A stretch of 17,959 nt of DNA from NCBI GenBank assembly GCA_947581745.1, contig CANPVW010000087.1, forward strand, positions 1-17,959, given 5' to 3'. Positions 7,486 through 14,398 of the stretch are shown here, piece after piece. The position numbers and the translations under genes were made by a program. The stretch is from Candidatus Benthicola azotiphorus (GTDB lineage Bacteria; Gemmatimonadota; Gemmatimonadetes; Palauibacterales; Palauibacteraceae). Position 1 is the stretch's first letter. Every line of letters starts with the position of its first letter. The notes under the pieces are model-generated. The model worked only from the letters and a program-made list of their open reading frames with translations, was not told the DNA's origin and did no database searches.

Positions 7486-8015
7486 CCGTCCACGGCCGGA
7501 TCGAGATCGTGACAGCGGACATCACGACCCTCGACGTGGACGTGATCGTCAATGCCGCCAACGAGTCGCTCCTCGGCGGCGGAGGGGTCGACGGGGCCAT
7601 CCACCGGGCGGCCGGGCCGGAGCTCCTTGCCGAATGCCGGACGCTGGGCGGCGCCCGGACGGGCGAGGTGAAGCTGACGAAGGGATACCGTCTCCCGGCG
7701 GGCCACGTGGCCCACGCCGTGGGCCCGGTGTGGCATGGAGGCGACCGGGGAGAGGCGGAGCTGCTGGCTTCGTGCTACGCGGGCGCGCTGGAGCTCGCGG
7801 CGGGAGTGGCCGCGGAGTCGATCGCCTTCCCGGCGATCTCGACTGGAGCGTACGGGTATCCGATCACCCGGGCCGCGAGGATCGCGATCGAGACCACGAA
7901 GCGAGTCCTGGAGCCATCGCGGCTCCCTCGCCGAGTCGTGTTCTGCTGCTATTCGGAGACGGACGCCGCCACTTACGAGCAGGTAGCGTCAGACCTGCTG
8001 GCGGGTGACCGGTGA
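7482..8015 (+). CDS. Macrodomain protein (YmdB-type O-acetyl-ADP-ribose deacetylase)
   Basis: A 177-residue single macrodomain. Motifs of the hydrolytic MacroD/YmdB group are present: TADITTLDVDVIVNAANESL (11-30) with Asn24 and Asn27, LGGGGVDGAIHRAAG (31-45) with the catalytic-loop Asp37, TKGYRLPAGHVAHAVGPVW (66-84), and AFPAISTGAYGYP (115-127) for the diphosphate loop. Such enzymes remove acetyl from O-acetyl-ADP-ribose or ADP-ribose from acidic residues. A conserved His-Thr pair of the family before GPVW reads HAVGPVW here, a small deviation. Translation is coupled to the SulP transporter through ATGA, an unusual partnership with no clear functional meaning. No ADP-ribosyltransferase or sirtuin lies in the window. 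Cytoplasmic. Confidence 0.92.
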   Translation: MTVHGRIEIVTADITTLDVDVIVNAANESLLGGGGVDGAIHRAAGPELLAECRTLGGARTGEVKLTKGYRLPAGHVAHAVGPVWHGGDRGEAELLASCYAGALELAAGVAAESIAFPAISTGAYGYPITRAARIAIETTKRVLEPSRLPRRVVFCCYSETDAATYEQVASDLLAGDR

Positions 8016-8203
8016 GTTGAAGGAACAGGCGGCGTCAGCGCAGCCCCCGCACCACATCCCCCTTGATCGCAAGCCGCGTGGTCCGGCACGTCCGAGTAGA
8101 GGCGATTCCACACAGGGCTCAGATCACCTCTGATCCACTCGGGTTGCCCGATCTCGCCCCTCAGCCACGATCGGAAGAAGCGGCCCGCGGATCTGCGCGC
8201 GCA
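8016..8203. other. Convergent intergenic gap, no gene supported
   Basis: About 190 bases lie between the ends of the macrodomain gene (plus) and the CocE-type hydrolase (minus). I see no convincing terminator hairpin with a U-tract, RNA or repeat. On the minus strand the frame stays open in register beyond the hydrolase stop and reads like ordinary protein (for example GRFFRSWLRGEIGQPEWIRG, 8185-8126). It has no start codon of its own in a useful place and no family I recognise, so I do not call a gene. Confidence 0.45.
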
Positions 8204-10186
8204 TCAGCGCTTCATCACCGGGACGCGGATCTGCGAAGGGTACTCGGACGAGTGATGGATCCGGTTGTTGGCCACAACGCCTTCCGTCTCGTCGTAGTTC
8301 CTCCCTCCGGTGTTCAGATTCCGGGTGAAGCGCGGGAAGTTGGAGCTCGACACTTCGATTCGCAGGCGGTGCCCGGGAGCGAAGTAGTTGGACGTGGACA
8401 TGGGGCTCACGTCCACCTCGTACACCTGACCCGGCTCCATGAACACCTGTCGGTCGTACCCCACCCGGTAGCGGGCCCGCTGGATGGTCTCGTCCAGGTT
8501 GAAGGCCCGGCCGTCCGGATACACATCGATCAACTTCACCGTGAAGTCGGTGTCCCGGGCGTCGGACGAGACGTACAGCGTGACGCCGATCGTGCCGGTG
8601 ACCTCAAGGCCATCGGCGAACGGCCGGGAGGTGTACACGAGCACGTCCTCCCGCCCGGTCTCGACCTCACGCTGATCGAACGAGCCGGCCTCGATCGCGC
8701 CGCCGGTGCAGCACACGTTCCCGCCGTGGGAGACGACGGGGTCCATCGGGTCGTAGGTGAAGGAGTCGAGTCCACCGTCCTCGGCTGGCGGATCCGTCGT
8801 CAGCACGCCGTCTCCCTCGAGGGTGTTGGCGCCGGCAGATGAGCCGAGGTACAGGGTGATCGGCTCGACTTCATCGGGCGGCCAGGACGCCGAGGTGTTC
8901 CACTCGTTCGCTCCCATCGTGTAGTAGCGCACGCGTGGCAGCGAGTCGGTGATCCCGTTCTGCTCCCCCTTCAGCCAGTAGTCGAACCAGGCATAGATCA
9001 AGTCGTCGTAGTCCCAGCGGGCATCTCCGACGCTCCGCTCGCCCACGACCGTGTTCTCCTCCGCCCGGGTGTAGGCGCAGTGCGTGACCGGCGCCACCAT
9101 GGCGAACTGATTGTCCCGGGTCTCGGCGTCGACCCCGTTCCGCCTGACGTGGTTGAACAGAGCCAGGTTCGGGCCGATCGACACGTCGTACCACGACATG
9201 AACCACAGGCTGGGGACGCCGAACGGCTCGTCGTCGTGGTACAGCCCCCCGCGGTACCACGCCGGGTCGTTGGGAGTGCGCTGGATCATTCGGCCGCCCG
9301 TGGCCACCGGAGCCGGGTCGGCGTAGATGCCTTCCGGGCCGTCCACACTCCTCATCAGGTCTTCCAGGGGCAGGTGCCAGAACGCTTCCGGCCAGTCCAC
9401 CCTGGGCATTTCCGGCGCCAGGTCGAAGTAATGCGACACCCGGGTCCGGTCGTCCGCATCCAGGTTCGGGGGGAACTGCGGGCGCTGCGTGTTCTGCACG
9501 CCGTACAGCCAGGAGAAGAACAGCATTTGCTCGGCTCCGCCCCGGTACCAGTTGCCCTGCTCGTACCAGTCTCCGATCCGTCCGACGCCGGCCCCGAACC
9601 CCTGCGGCACCATCGCGGCGTGGGCCGGATGATCCAGGGAAGCGAGGCCCATCTGCCACTCCGCGGTGGACGAACAGCCGTAGGTGCCGACCTTGCCGTT
9701 CGACCACGTCTGTTCGGAGATCCAGGTGAGGGCGTCGTAGCCGTCGGTCTTCGGTGGACCCAGGATGTCCCACTCGCCCTCGGAGAAGAACTTGCCCCGC
9801 TCGTTCTGGTTCACGTACGCGTAGCCACGCCGGACCGCCTCGAGCGGACCGCGCAGGGCGCGTGTCCTCATTTCGCCGTCGCCCCACAGGTTCATGTTGT
9901 AAGGCGTCTTCACGAATATCGTGGGCACTGGCTCGGTCGCGGAGGTCTTCGGCCGGTAGATGTGAGTCGCCAGCCGCACCCCGTCGCGCATTGGCATCAT
10001 CACCATCTCATCGACGATCGCGATCTCGTTGAGGGCCTGCCACAGGTCCTCTCCCTGCCGATCGGCGTTTCGGGATTCCCGTCCGGAAGCGGAGGCGTCA
10101 TCGGTCGGCGCCGGCGCACAGGCCCAGAGGAGAGTGAATGCGGATACGGCGATGCCGGCCAGGACGTTGCGGAGGACGGTCTTCAT
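8204..10186 (-). CDS. CocE/NonD (S15) family alpha/beta-hydrolase lipoprotein
   Basis: A 660-residue hydrolase; the family includes Xaa-Pro dipeptidyl-peptidases, cocaine esterase and acyl-ester or amide hydrolases. ATG 10186 follows GAGAGG and gives a lipoprotein signal (MKTVLRNVLAGIAVSAFTLL then WACAP; lipidated Cys23), so it is membrane-anchored. The catalytic domain shows MMPMRDGVRLATHIYRPK (63-80), ERGKFFSEGEWD, then nucleophile motif GTYGCSSTAEWQ (168-178; Ser172), with Asp334 in SWYDVSIGPN and His369 in VAPVTHCAY completing the triad. The C-terminal jelly-roll (about 440-660) includes GTIGVTLYVSSDARDTDFTV, DETIQRARYR, and LRIEVSSSNFPRF. The Gly-Cys-Ser-Ser elbow differs from the commoner GxSYGG. 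Longer in-frame starts upstream (to 10930) would read antisense to the methyltransferase and are rejected. Convergent with the macrodomain gene, divergent from the methyltransferase run. Substrate unknown. Confidence 0.93.
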   Translation of the reverse strand: MKTVLRNVLAGIAVSAFTLLWACAPAPTDDASASGRESRNADRQGEDLWQALNEIAIVDEMVMMPMRDGVRLATHIYRPKTSATEPVPTIFVKTPYNMNLWGDGEMRTRALRGPLEAVRRGYAYVNQNERGKFFSEGEWDILGPPKTDGYDALTWISEQTWSNGKVGTYGCSSTAEWQMGLASLDHPAHAAMVPQGFGAGVGRIGDWYEQGNWYRGGAEQMLFFSWLYGVQNTQRPQFPPNLDADDRTRVSHYFDLAPEMPRVDWPEAFWHLPLEDLMRSVDGPEGIYADPAPVATGGRMIQRTPNDPAWYRGGLYHDDEPFGVPSLWFMSWYDVSIGPNLALFNHVRRNGVDAETRDNQFAMVAPVTHCAYTRAEENTVVGERSVGDARWDYDDLIYAWFDYWLKGEQNGITDSLPRVRYYTMGANEWNTSASWPPDEVEPITLYLGSSAGANTLEGDGVLTTDPPAEDGGLDSFTYDPMDPVVSHGGNVCCTGGAIEAGSFDQREVETGREDVLVYTSRPFADGLEVTGTIGVTLYVSSDARDTDFTVKLIDVYPDGRAFNLDETIQRARYRVGYDRQVFMEPGQVYEVDVSPMSTSNYFAPGHRLRIEVSSSNFPRFTRNLNTGGRNYDETEGVVANNRIHHSSEYPSQIRVPVMKR

Positions 10187-10354
10187 GGCTCGAGCCTCTC
10201 TCGAATCGGTGGAGAGAGAAGGATAGGCGAGCCGGAGGCCGGTGTCGACCGGCTCGAGGCCATTCGGGGGTTCCTCATTCTGGCGCCGACGTCGGTCTCG
10301 TCCCATCGTTGGATTCGGAACAAGGCCGTGTCCTGGCGGCGGAGGCAGCATCGG
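10187..10354. promoter_or_regulatory. Divergent intergenic region with a small inverted repeat
   Basis: The 168 bases between the minus-strand hydrolase and the plus-strand methyltransferase must hold their opposing promoters. A perfect GCCGGT/ACCGGC inverted repeat with a four-base spacer sits at 10238-10253; it could be an operator but may be chance in such GC-rich DNA. No clear -10/-35 boxes can be assigned. Confidence 0.4.
10341..10345 (+). promoter_or_regulatory. Ribosome binding site deciding the 10355 start
   Basis: GGAGG, nine bases before ATG 10355. The frame is open far upstream (from 9080) but only as antisense of the hydrolase, so this site marks the true N-terminus. Confidence 0.7.
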
Positions 10355-10879
10355 ATGAAGTCCATTTTCGTCGTCCTGCGGGCCCTGACCTACGCTTCGA
10401 TCTTCGTCGGCCTCGTCCTCGTGTTCGTTCCCGCCCGGTTGATCTCGTGGTCGGGAATCGCCCGGCCGGAGTCCATCGGCGCCGTCGGGATGGTGGGCGC
10501 CGCGGCCGTTATCGGCGGCGCTGCGCTGGCCCTGTGGTGCGTCCTGACCTTCGCCTTCGTGGGCCGCGGCACTCCGGCACCCTTCGATCCCCCCCGTCGT
10601 CTGGTCGTCAGGGGACCGTACCGTTTCGTCCGGAATCCGATGTACATCGGCGCCACGCTGGCGCTCGCCGGGGCGTCGCTGTTCTACCGTTCGCCGCCGC
10701 TCCTGGCGTACACGCTCCTCTTCGTCGCGGTCACGCACGTGTTCGTGGTGGCGTACGAAGAGCCCGCGCTGACCAGGATGTTCGGCGCAGACTACGAGCT
10801 CTATCGAAGGCGCGTGCGGCGCTGGCGGCCTTGGGGCCGCGGGCCGGACGCCGGCGCGAACGGTTCGTCCGATGCCTGA
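10355..10879 (+). CDS. Isoprenylcysteine methyltransferase-like (ICMT/PEMT family) membrane protein
   Basis: A 174-residue integral membrane protein with about four helices (roughly 8-28, 41-69, 96-110 and 114-134). It has the family's SAM-binding signature: LVVRGPYRFVRNPMYIGA (83-100), then EEPALTRMFGADYELYRRRV (135-154) and WRP. This family covers isoprenylcysteine carboxyl methyltransferases, phospholipid methyltransferases and many bacterial 'methyltransferase family' proteins. Bacteria lack prenylated CaaX substrates, so a lipid or small-molecule acceptor is more likely; the actual acceptor cannot be predicted. First gene of the plus-strand run; its stop lies eight bases into the fucosidase gene, so the two are co-translated although functionally unrelated at first sight. 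Confidence 0.86.
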   Translation: MKSIFVVLRALTYASIFVGLVLVFVPARLISWSGIARPESIGAVGMVGAAAVIGGAALALWCVLTFAFVGRGTPAPFDPPRRLVVRGPYRFVRNPMYIGATLALAGASLFYRSPPLLAYTLLFVAVTHVFVVAYEEPALTRMFGADYELYRRRVRRWRPWGRGPDAGANGSSDA

Positions 10880-12311
10880 CGGGGGCCGCTCTTCCCGGCG
10901 CGTGGCGGTCGCGTTTCTTGTCGTAGCCATGGCGGTCCCGGGCCGGCTCGCCGCGCAGGAGGACCCTTACGTGCTTCCATCCGATCCGCAGGTGCGCGAG
11001 AAGCTGCAGGAATGGCAGGACCTCAAGTTCGGCCTCCTGATGCACTGGGGGCTATACGCGCAGCTCGGGATCGTGGAGTCGTGGGCCCTGGTCTCCGAAG
11101 ACCAGCCGTTCCAGGACCGCGGCGGCATGCCCTACACCGAATTCAAGGAGATGTACTTCGGGCTGATCCGGGAGTTCAATCCGCGGCGGTTCGACCCCGC
11201 TCCCTGGGCCCGGGCCGCCCGTGAAGCGGGAATGCGCTACGTGGTGTTCACGACCAAGCACCACGACGGCTTCTGCATGTGGGACACCCGCCAGACCGAC
11301 TTCCGTATCACGGGTCCCGAGAGCCCGTTCCGGGACGATCCCCGCGCCAACGTGGCGAAAGAGGTGTTCGACGCTTTTCGGGCCGAGGACTTCATGATCG
11401 GGGCGTACTTCTCGAAGCCCGATTGGCACCACCCCGACTATTGGTCGCCGCTGTGGGCGACGCCGAACCGGAACAACAACTACGACACCCGGAAGTACCC
11501 GGAGAAATGGCAGAGATTCAGGGACTTCACGTACGCGCAGATCGAGGAGCTGATGACGACGCTGGGGCGCGTGGACATCCTGTGGCTCGACGGTGGCTGG
11601 GTCCGCCCCGATTCGACGATCAACGACGAAGTCCGGTCGTGGGGGTTCGACATCGCTCCGTGGGAGCAGGACATCGACATGCCGCGCATCGCCGCCATGG
11701 CCCGTGGACACCAGCCCGGGCTGCTGATCGTCGACCGCACGGTGCACGGCGAGTTCGAGAACTACCGAACGCCGGAGCAGCGGGTGCCCGATGAGGCCCT
11801 GCCGTATCCCTGGGAGACCAACATGACCCTGACGCAGAGCTGGGGTCACAACTTCGACCCCGTCTACAAGACCCCGGAGCAGATCATCCAAACGCTGGTC
11901 GAGGTGGTCTCCAGGGGAGGCAACTACCTGCTCGACGTGGCGCCGACGCCGGACGGGACGTTCGAGGACGAGGCGTACGCAGCGCTCGCCGAGATCGGTC
12001 AGTGGATGAGCGTAAACGGCGGAGCGATCTACGGGACCAGATCCCGCGAGCCGTTCGGCGAAGGCGAGAACGTGCGCTTCACCCGGACAAAGGACGGCGC
12101 GACGATCTTCGCCTTCGCCCTCGAATGGCCGGGCGACGTTCTCCATCTGCGCACCGTGCGGGCCAGGAAAGGCAGCGAGATCGTGCTGCTCGGGGATGAC
12201 CGGGCGCTGGCGTGGATCCAGGACGACGACGGACTCCGCATCGATTTGTCTCCGGTGCAGGAGGGCCGCGGCAGGCACGCCTGGGTCTTCCGCATCGAGA
12301 CGGCCAGATAG
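10872..12311 (+). CDS. Secreted GH29 alpha-L-fucosidase
   Basis: A 479-residue glycoside hydrolase family 29 enzyme, which releases terminal alpha-L-fucose by a retaining mechanism. Residues 1-29 are a signal peptide (SRRVAVAFLVVAMAVPGRL, cleavage after AA-Q). The barrel has KFGLLMHWGLYAQLG (52-66; His59), MRYVVFTTKHHDGFCMWDTR (121-140; His130, His131) and VDILWLDGGW (234-243), where Asp240 is the expected nucleophile. MTLTQSWGH and SRGGNYLLDVAP are further GH29 landmarks, and the last ~90 residues form the C-terminal beta domain. Start ATG 10872 overlaps the methyltransferase stop. The acid/base residue is less conserved across GH29 and I do not assign it. Substrates would be fucosylated polysaccharides or glycans imported or hydrolysed in the periplasm. 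A second, differently built GH29 sequence begins at the right edge of the window. Confidence 0.93.
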   Translation: MPDGGRSSRRVAVAFLVVAMAVPGRLAAQEDPYVLPSDPQVREKLQEWQDLKFGLLMHWGLYAQLGIVESWALVSEDQPFQDRGGMPYTEFKEMYFGLIREFNPRRFDPAPWARAAREAGMRYVVFTTKHHDGFCMWDTRQTDFRITGPESPFRDDPRANVAKEVFDAFRAEDFMIGAYFSKPDWHHPDYWSPLWATPNRNNNYDTRKYPEKWQRFRDFTYAQIEELMTTLGRVDILWLDGGWVRPDSTINDEVRSWGFDIAPWEQDIDMPRIAAMARGHQPGLLIVDRTVHGEFENYRTPEQRVPDEALPYPWETNMTLTQSWGHNFDPVYKTPEQIIQTLVEVVSRGGNYLLDVAPTPDGTFEDEAYAALAEIGQWMSVNGGAIYGTRSREPFGEGENVRFTRTKDGATIFAFALEWPGDVLHLRTVRARKGSEIVLLGDDRALAWIQDDDGLRIDLSPVQEGRGRHAWVFRIETAR

Positions 12312-12323
12312 GAGGGGGACGGA

Positions 12324-12794
12324 ATGGCAATGCTGACCTGGACGGACGTGCTGGAAATCGCCCGGGAGGGAAACCCGGCGCCGGACCGGCGTGTCGAGCG
12401 GACGGACGGGGAATGGCGGGCGATCCTCACGCCGGAGCAGTTCAGGGTGACTCGCGGGAGAGGAACCGAGCGTCCGTTCAGCTCCGAGCTGTGCAGTCTG
12501 TTCGAGCCGGGCCTCTATGCCTGTCTGTGCTGCGACACCCTGCTGTTCGACTCGGCCGAGAAATTCGAGTCGGGGACGGGATGGCCTTCGTTCACCCAGC
12601 CGGTCGAACGGAACGTGGTAGCGTATCACGTAGACGACTCGCTCGGAATGCGGCGGGTCGAGACGACCTGCAACACGTGCGACGCGCATCTCGGGCACGT
12701 GTTTCCGGATGGCCCCCCGCCGAGCGGTCTTCGCTACTGCATCAACGCGGTGTCGTTGAAGAAGGTCGAGAAAGGCCCGGCGGCGCGTGAGTAG
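12324..12794 (+). CDS. msrB: Peptide-methionine (R)-S-oxide reductase MsrB
   Basis: A 156-residue reductase of methionine-R-sulfoxide in proteins. AGGAGGGGG (12311-12319) precedes ATG 12324. Signatures: TERPFSSEL, zinc pairs Cys67/Cys70 (YACLCC) and Cys116/Cys119 (CNTC), SGTGWPSFTQPV (83-94), AHLGHVFPDGPPPSGLRYCI (121-140) and NAVSL. The catalytic Cys is Cys139. The classical resolving position in the SGxGWPSF loop is Thr85, not Cys, as in many zinc-containing MsrB, so another Cys (perhaps Cys57) or direct thioredoxin reduction is implied. No signal peptide, so probably cytoplasmic. It is 13 bases after the fucosidase and overlaps the exported DnaQ-like gene by eight bases. Confidence 0.95.
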   Translation: MAMLTWTDVLEIAREGNPAPDRRVERTDGEWRAILTPEQFRVTRGRGTERPFSSELCSLFEPGLYACLCCDTLLFDSAEKFESGTGWPSFTQPVERNVVAYHVDDSLGMRRVETTCNTCDAHLGHVFPDGPPPSGLRYCINAVSLKKVEKGPAARE

Positions 12795-13476
12795 GCCGTC
12801 CGGACGGGCCCGGATCGGCCGGCGACTCGCGACGCTGGCCTGCGTGGCGGTCGCCTTCGCTGCACCGGCCGCCGCCCAGGACACGTCGCCGGCCACGGCG
12901 CCCGATCAGTGGCTGCTCGCCTTCGTGGACGTGGAGACGACCGGGTTGATTCCGGGCTACCACGAGATGATCGACCTCGGGCTCGTCATGACGGACGTGG
13001 AGGGCGTCCCGCTGGACAGCCTGTTCCTGAGGATCCAACCGGACCATCCCGAGCGCCTGTCCGAGGGTGCCCGGGACGTGAACGCGTTCGATGCGGAGCG
13101 CTGGCGGGAGCTCGGGGCGTTGACCCCGGCGGCGGCGGTCGACAGCCTCGTGCGCTTCCACCGTCGCGTGGCGGGGGACCGCTCGGTGCTGCTCGTCGCG
13201 TTCAACAGCTGGTTCGACGCGGCGTTTCTAGACCACCTCTTCCGCTCGCAGAACTCGAGCTGGCGTTCTCTCTACTACTACTTCGTGCTGGACATCCCCT
13301 CGATGGCGTGGGCCATGGGGTATCGCGACCTCACGGGGACGGAACTGGCGCGGCGGCTCGGGGTGCCGGACGAACCGCACGTCGCCGTGGAGCACACCGG
13401 GATCACGGGCGCGATGCTCAACGTGCGCCTGTACCAGGCCCTGCGGGCGCGGGGAATGACGCCGGTGATCGAATAG
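12787..13476 (+). CDS. Exported DnaQ-like (DEDDh-fold) protein with altered active site
   Basis: A 229-residue protein of the DnaQ/RNase T exonuclease fold with a Sec signal peptide: twin-Arg-free basic start, hydrophobic LATLACVAVAFAAP, AxA site at AAA-QD (about 30). The fold is marked by exo I FVDVETTGL (46-54; Asp48, Glu50), exo II FNSWFDAAFLDHLF (139-152; Asp144), and exo III VEHTGITGA (201-209; His203). The usual HxxxxD places Asp five residues after His; here residue 208 is Gly (GGC), so the last metal ligand of DEDDh is missing. Catalysis by two metals would be impaired unless another residue takes over. An exported DnaQ-fold protein is unusual because these normally proofread or process RNA inside the cell. 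GTG start at 12787 inside the end of msrB; the ATG-free frame leaves little choice. Role unknown. Confidence 0.82.
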   Translation: MSRPSGRARIGRRLATLACVAVAFAAPAAAQDTSPATAPDQWLLAFVDVETTGLIPGYHEMIDLGLVMTDVEGVPLDSLFLRIQPDHPERLSEGARDVNAFDAERWRELGALTPAAAVDSLVRFHRRVAGDRSVLLVAFNSWFDAAFLDHLFRSQNSSWRSLYYYFVLDIPSMAWAMGYRDLTGTELARRLGVPDEPHVAVEHTGITGAMLNVRLYQALRARGMTPVIE

Positions 13477-13493
13477 CCACGACCGGAGGAACC

Positions 13494-13946
13494 ATGGAGT
13501 TTCAGATCACGCCCGCCTCGCCGGGCGCAACCGTGTTCATGCTCGGGCTGGCCCTCCTGATGGCCGTGCTGGCGATCGGCTTCGCCTGGCTGGCCGTTTC
13601 CGCCACGCGGCCCAGCGTAGTCCTGGGCGACTCGGCCCTCACGCTGAAGGCCCCTCTGTACGGTCGCTCCATCGAACTGTCCCGCGTTCGGCTCGAGGAA
13701 GCCCGCGTGGTCAACCTCGAGTCCGGTACCGAGCTGCGTCCGAAGATCCGGACCAACGGCATCGGGCTTCCCGGCCTGGGGATCGGCTGGTTCAGATTGA
13801 CCAGTGGCGAGAAGGCGCTGGTCGCGATGAGCGCCCGGGACCGGGTCCTCTACGTTCCGACCGATGAGGGGTACTCGCTGCTGCTCAGCCTCGAGAGGCC
13901 GGAGGCGTTCCTCGAGCAGGCGACCCGAATGAAGAAGGGCTCATGA
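13494..13946 (+). CDS. Small membrane-anchored bacterial PH-domain protein
   Basis: A 150-residue protein starting at ATG 13494, with GGAGGA four bases before. One hydrophobic helix (about 13-37, MLGLALLMAVLAIGFAWLAV) is followed by a beta-rich region: SVVLGDSALTLKAPLYGRSI, ELSRVRLEEARVVNLE, then RTNGIGLPGLGIGWFRLTSG, and LYVPTDEGYSLLLSLERPEA. This matches the bacterial PH-like families (bPH_5/PF10882 type), often with an N-terminal helix and thought to bind ligands or partners at the membrane. The gene lies 17 bases after the DnaQ-like gene and overlaps the deaminase in ATGA. Function unknown; the family is moderately secure from pattern alone. Confidence 0.72.
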   Translation: MEFQITPASPGATVFMLGLALLMAVLAIGFAWLAVSATRPSVVLGDSALTLKAPLYGRSIELSRVRLEEARVVNLESGTELRPKIRTNGIGLPGLGIGWFRLTSGEKALVAMSARDRVLYVPTDEGYSLLLSLERPEAFLEQATRMKKGS

Positions 13947-14386
13947 CGCGGGACGCGTTTCTGGATGTCGCGATCGAGGAAGCGAGGCTCGGGCTGTCCG
14001 AGGGGGGAATTCCCATCGGCTCGGTCCTCGTCATCGACGGCCGGATCGTCGGACGCGGACACAACCGGCGCGTACAGCGGGGGAGCGCCGTGCTGCACGC
14101 CGAGATGGACTGCCTGGAGAACGCCGGCCGGCTGAAGGCGGCGGACTACCGGCGCGCGACCCTGTATTCCACCCTCTCTCCGTGCGACATGTGCAGCGGC
14201 ACGGTGCTCCTGTACGGGATTCCGAGGGTGGTGGCGGGCGAGAATCGGACGTTCCGGGGCCCGGAGGACTACCTGCGATCGCGCGGCGTGGACATCCTTG
14301 TGGTGGACGATTCGGAATGCCGGGAGTTGATGAAGGAGTTCATCGAGGCCCGGCCGGAAGTGTGGAACGAGGACATCGGGGAGTAG
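13943..14386 (+). CDS. Cytosine deaminase of the yeast Fcy1 type
   Basis: A 147-residue CDA-fold zinc deaminase with strong resemblance to yeast cytosine deaminase Fcy1. Zinc ligands: His52 and proton-shuttle Glu54 in LHAEMDCLENAGRL (51-64), and Cys81, Cys84 in TLYSTLSPCDMCSGTVLLYG (73-92). GIPIGSVLV (22-30) provides the core strand. The C-terminus WNEDIGE preserves the Trp-x-x-Asp (Trp141, Asp144) that in Fcy1 caps the active site and contacts cytosine. Bacterial CodA is an unrelated TIM-barrel enzyme, so this is the alternative fold. The reaction is likely cytosine to uracil for pyrimidine salvage; guanine or related deaminases remain possible. Translationally coupled to the PH-domain gene by ATGA. 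Confidence 0.88.
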   Translation: MTRDAFLDVAIEEARLGLSEGGIPIGSVLVIDGRIVGRGHNRRVQRGSAVLHAEMDCLENAGRLKAADYRRATLYSTLSPCDMCSGTVLLYGIPRVVAGENRTFRGPEDYLRSRGVDILVVDDSECRELMKEFIEARPEVWNEDIGE

Positions 14387-14393
14387 GAGGAGG
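14385..14393 (+). promoter_or_regulatory. Strong ribosome binding site before a small lipoprotein
   Basis: AGGAGGAGG overlapping the end of the deaminase gene. It is five bases before GTG 14399 and eleven before ATG 14405; the shorter spacing favours GTG. Confidence 0.6.
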
Positions 14394-14398
14394 AACCC

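Noticed and set aside
10238..10253. GCCGGT/ACCGGC inverted repeat as a terminator
   Set aside because: It lies between divergent genes, where no terminator is expected, and has no U-tract. It may be an operator but short GC palindromes are common by chance here.
9080..10354. Long N-terminal extension in frame with the methyltransferase
   Set aside because: It lies antisense to the CocE/NonD gene; the GGAGG before ATG 10355 and the family's N-terminus set the true start.
10187..10930. 248-codon N-terminal extension in frame with the CocE/NonD hydrolase
   Set aside because: It is antisense to the methyltransferase; the lipoprotein signal and GAGAGG fix ATG 10186.
11052..12896. 614-codon minus-strand open frame antisense to the fucosidase and MsrB
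   Set aside because: The plus strand encodes two unmistakable enzymes here; the reverse frame shows no family.
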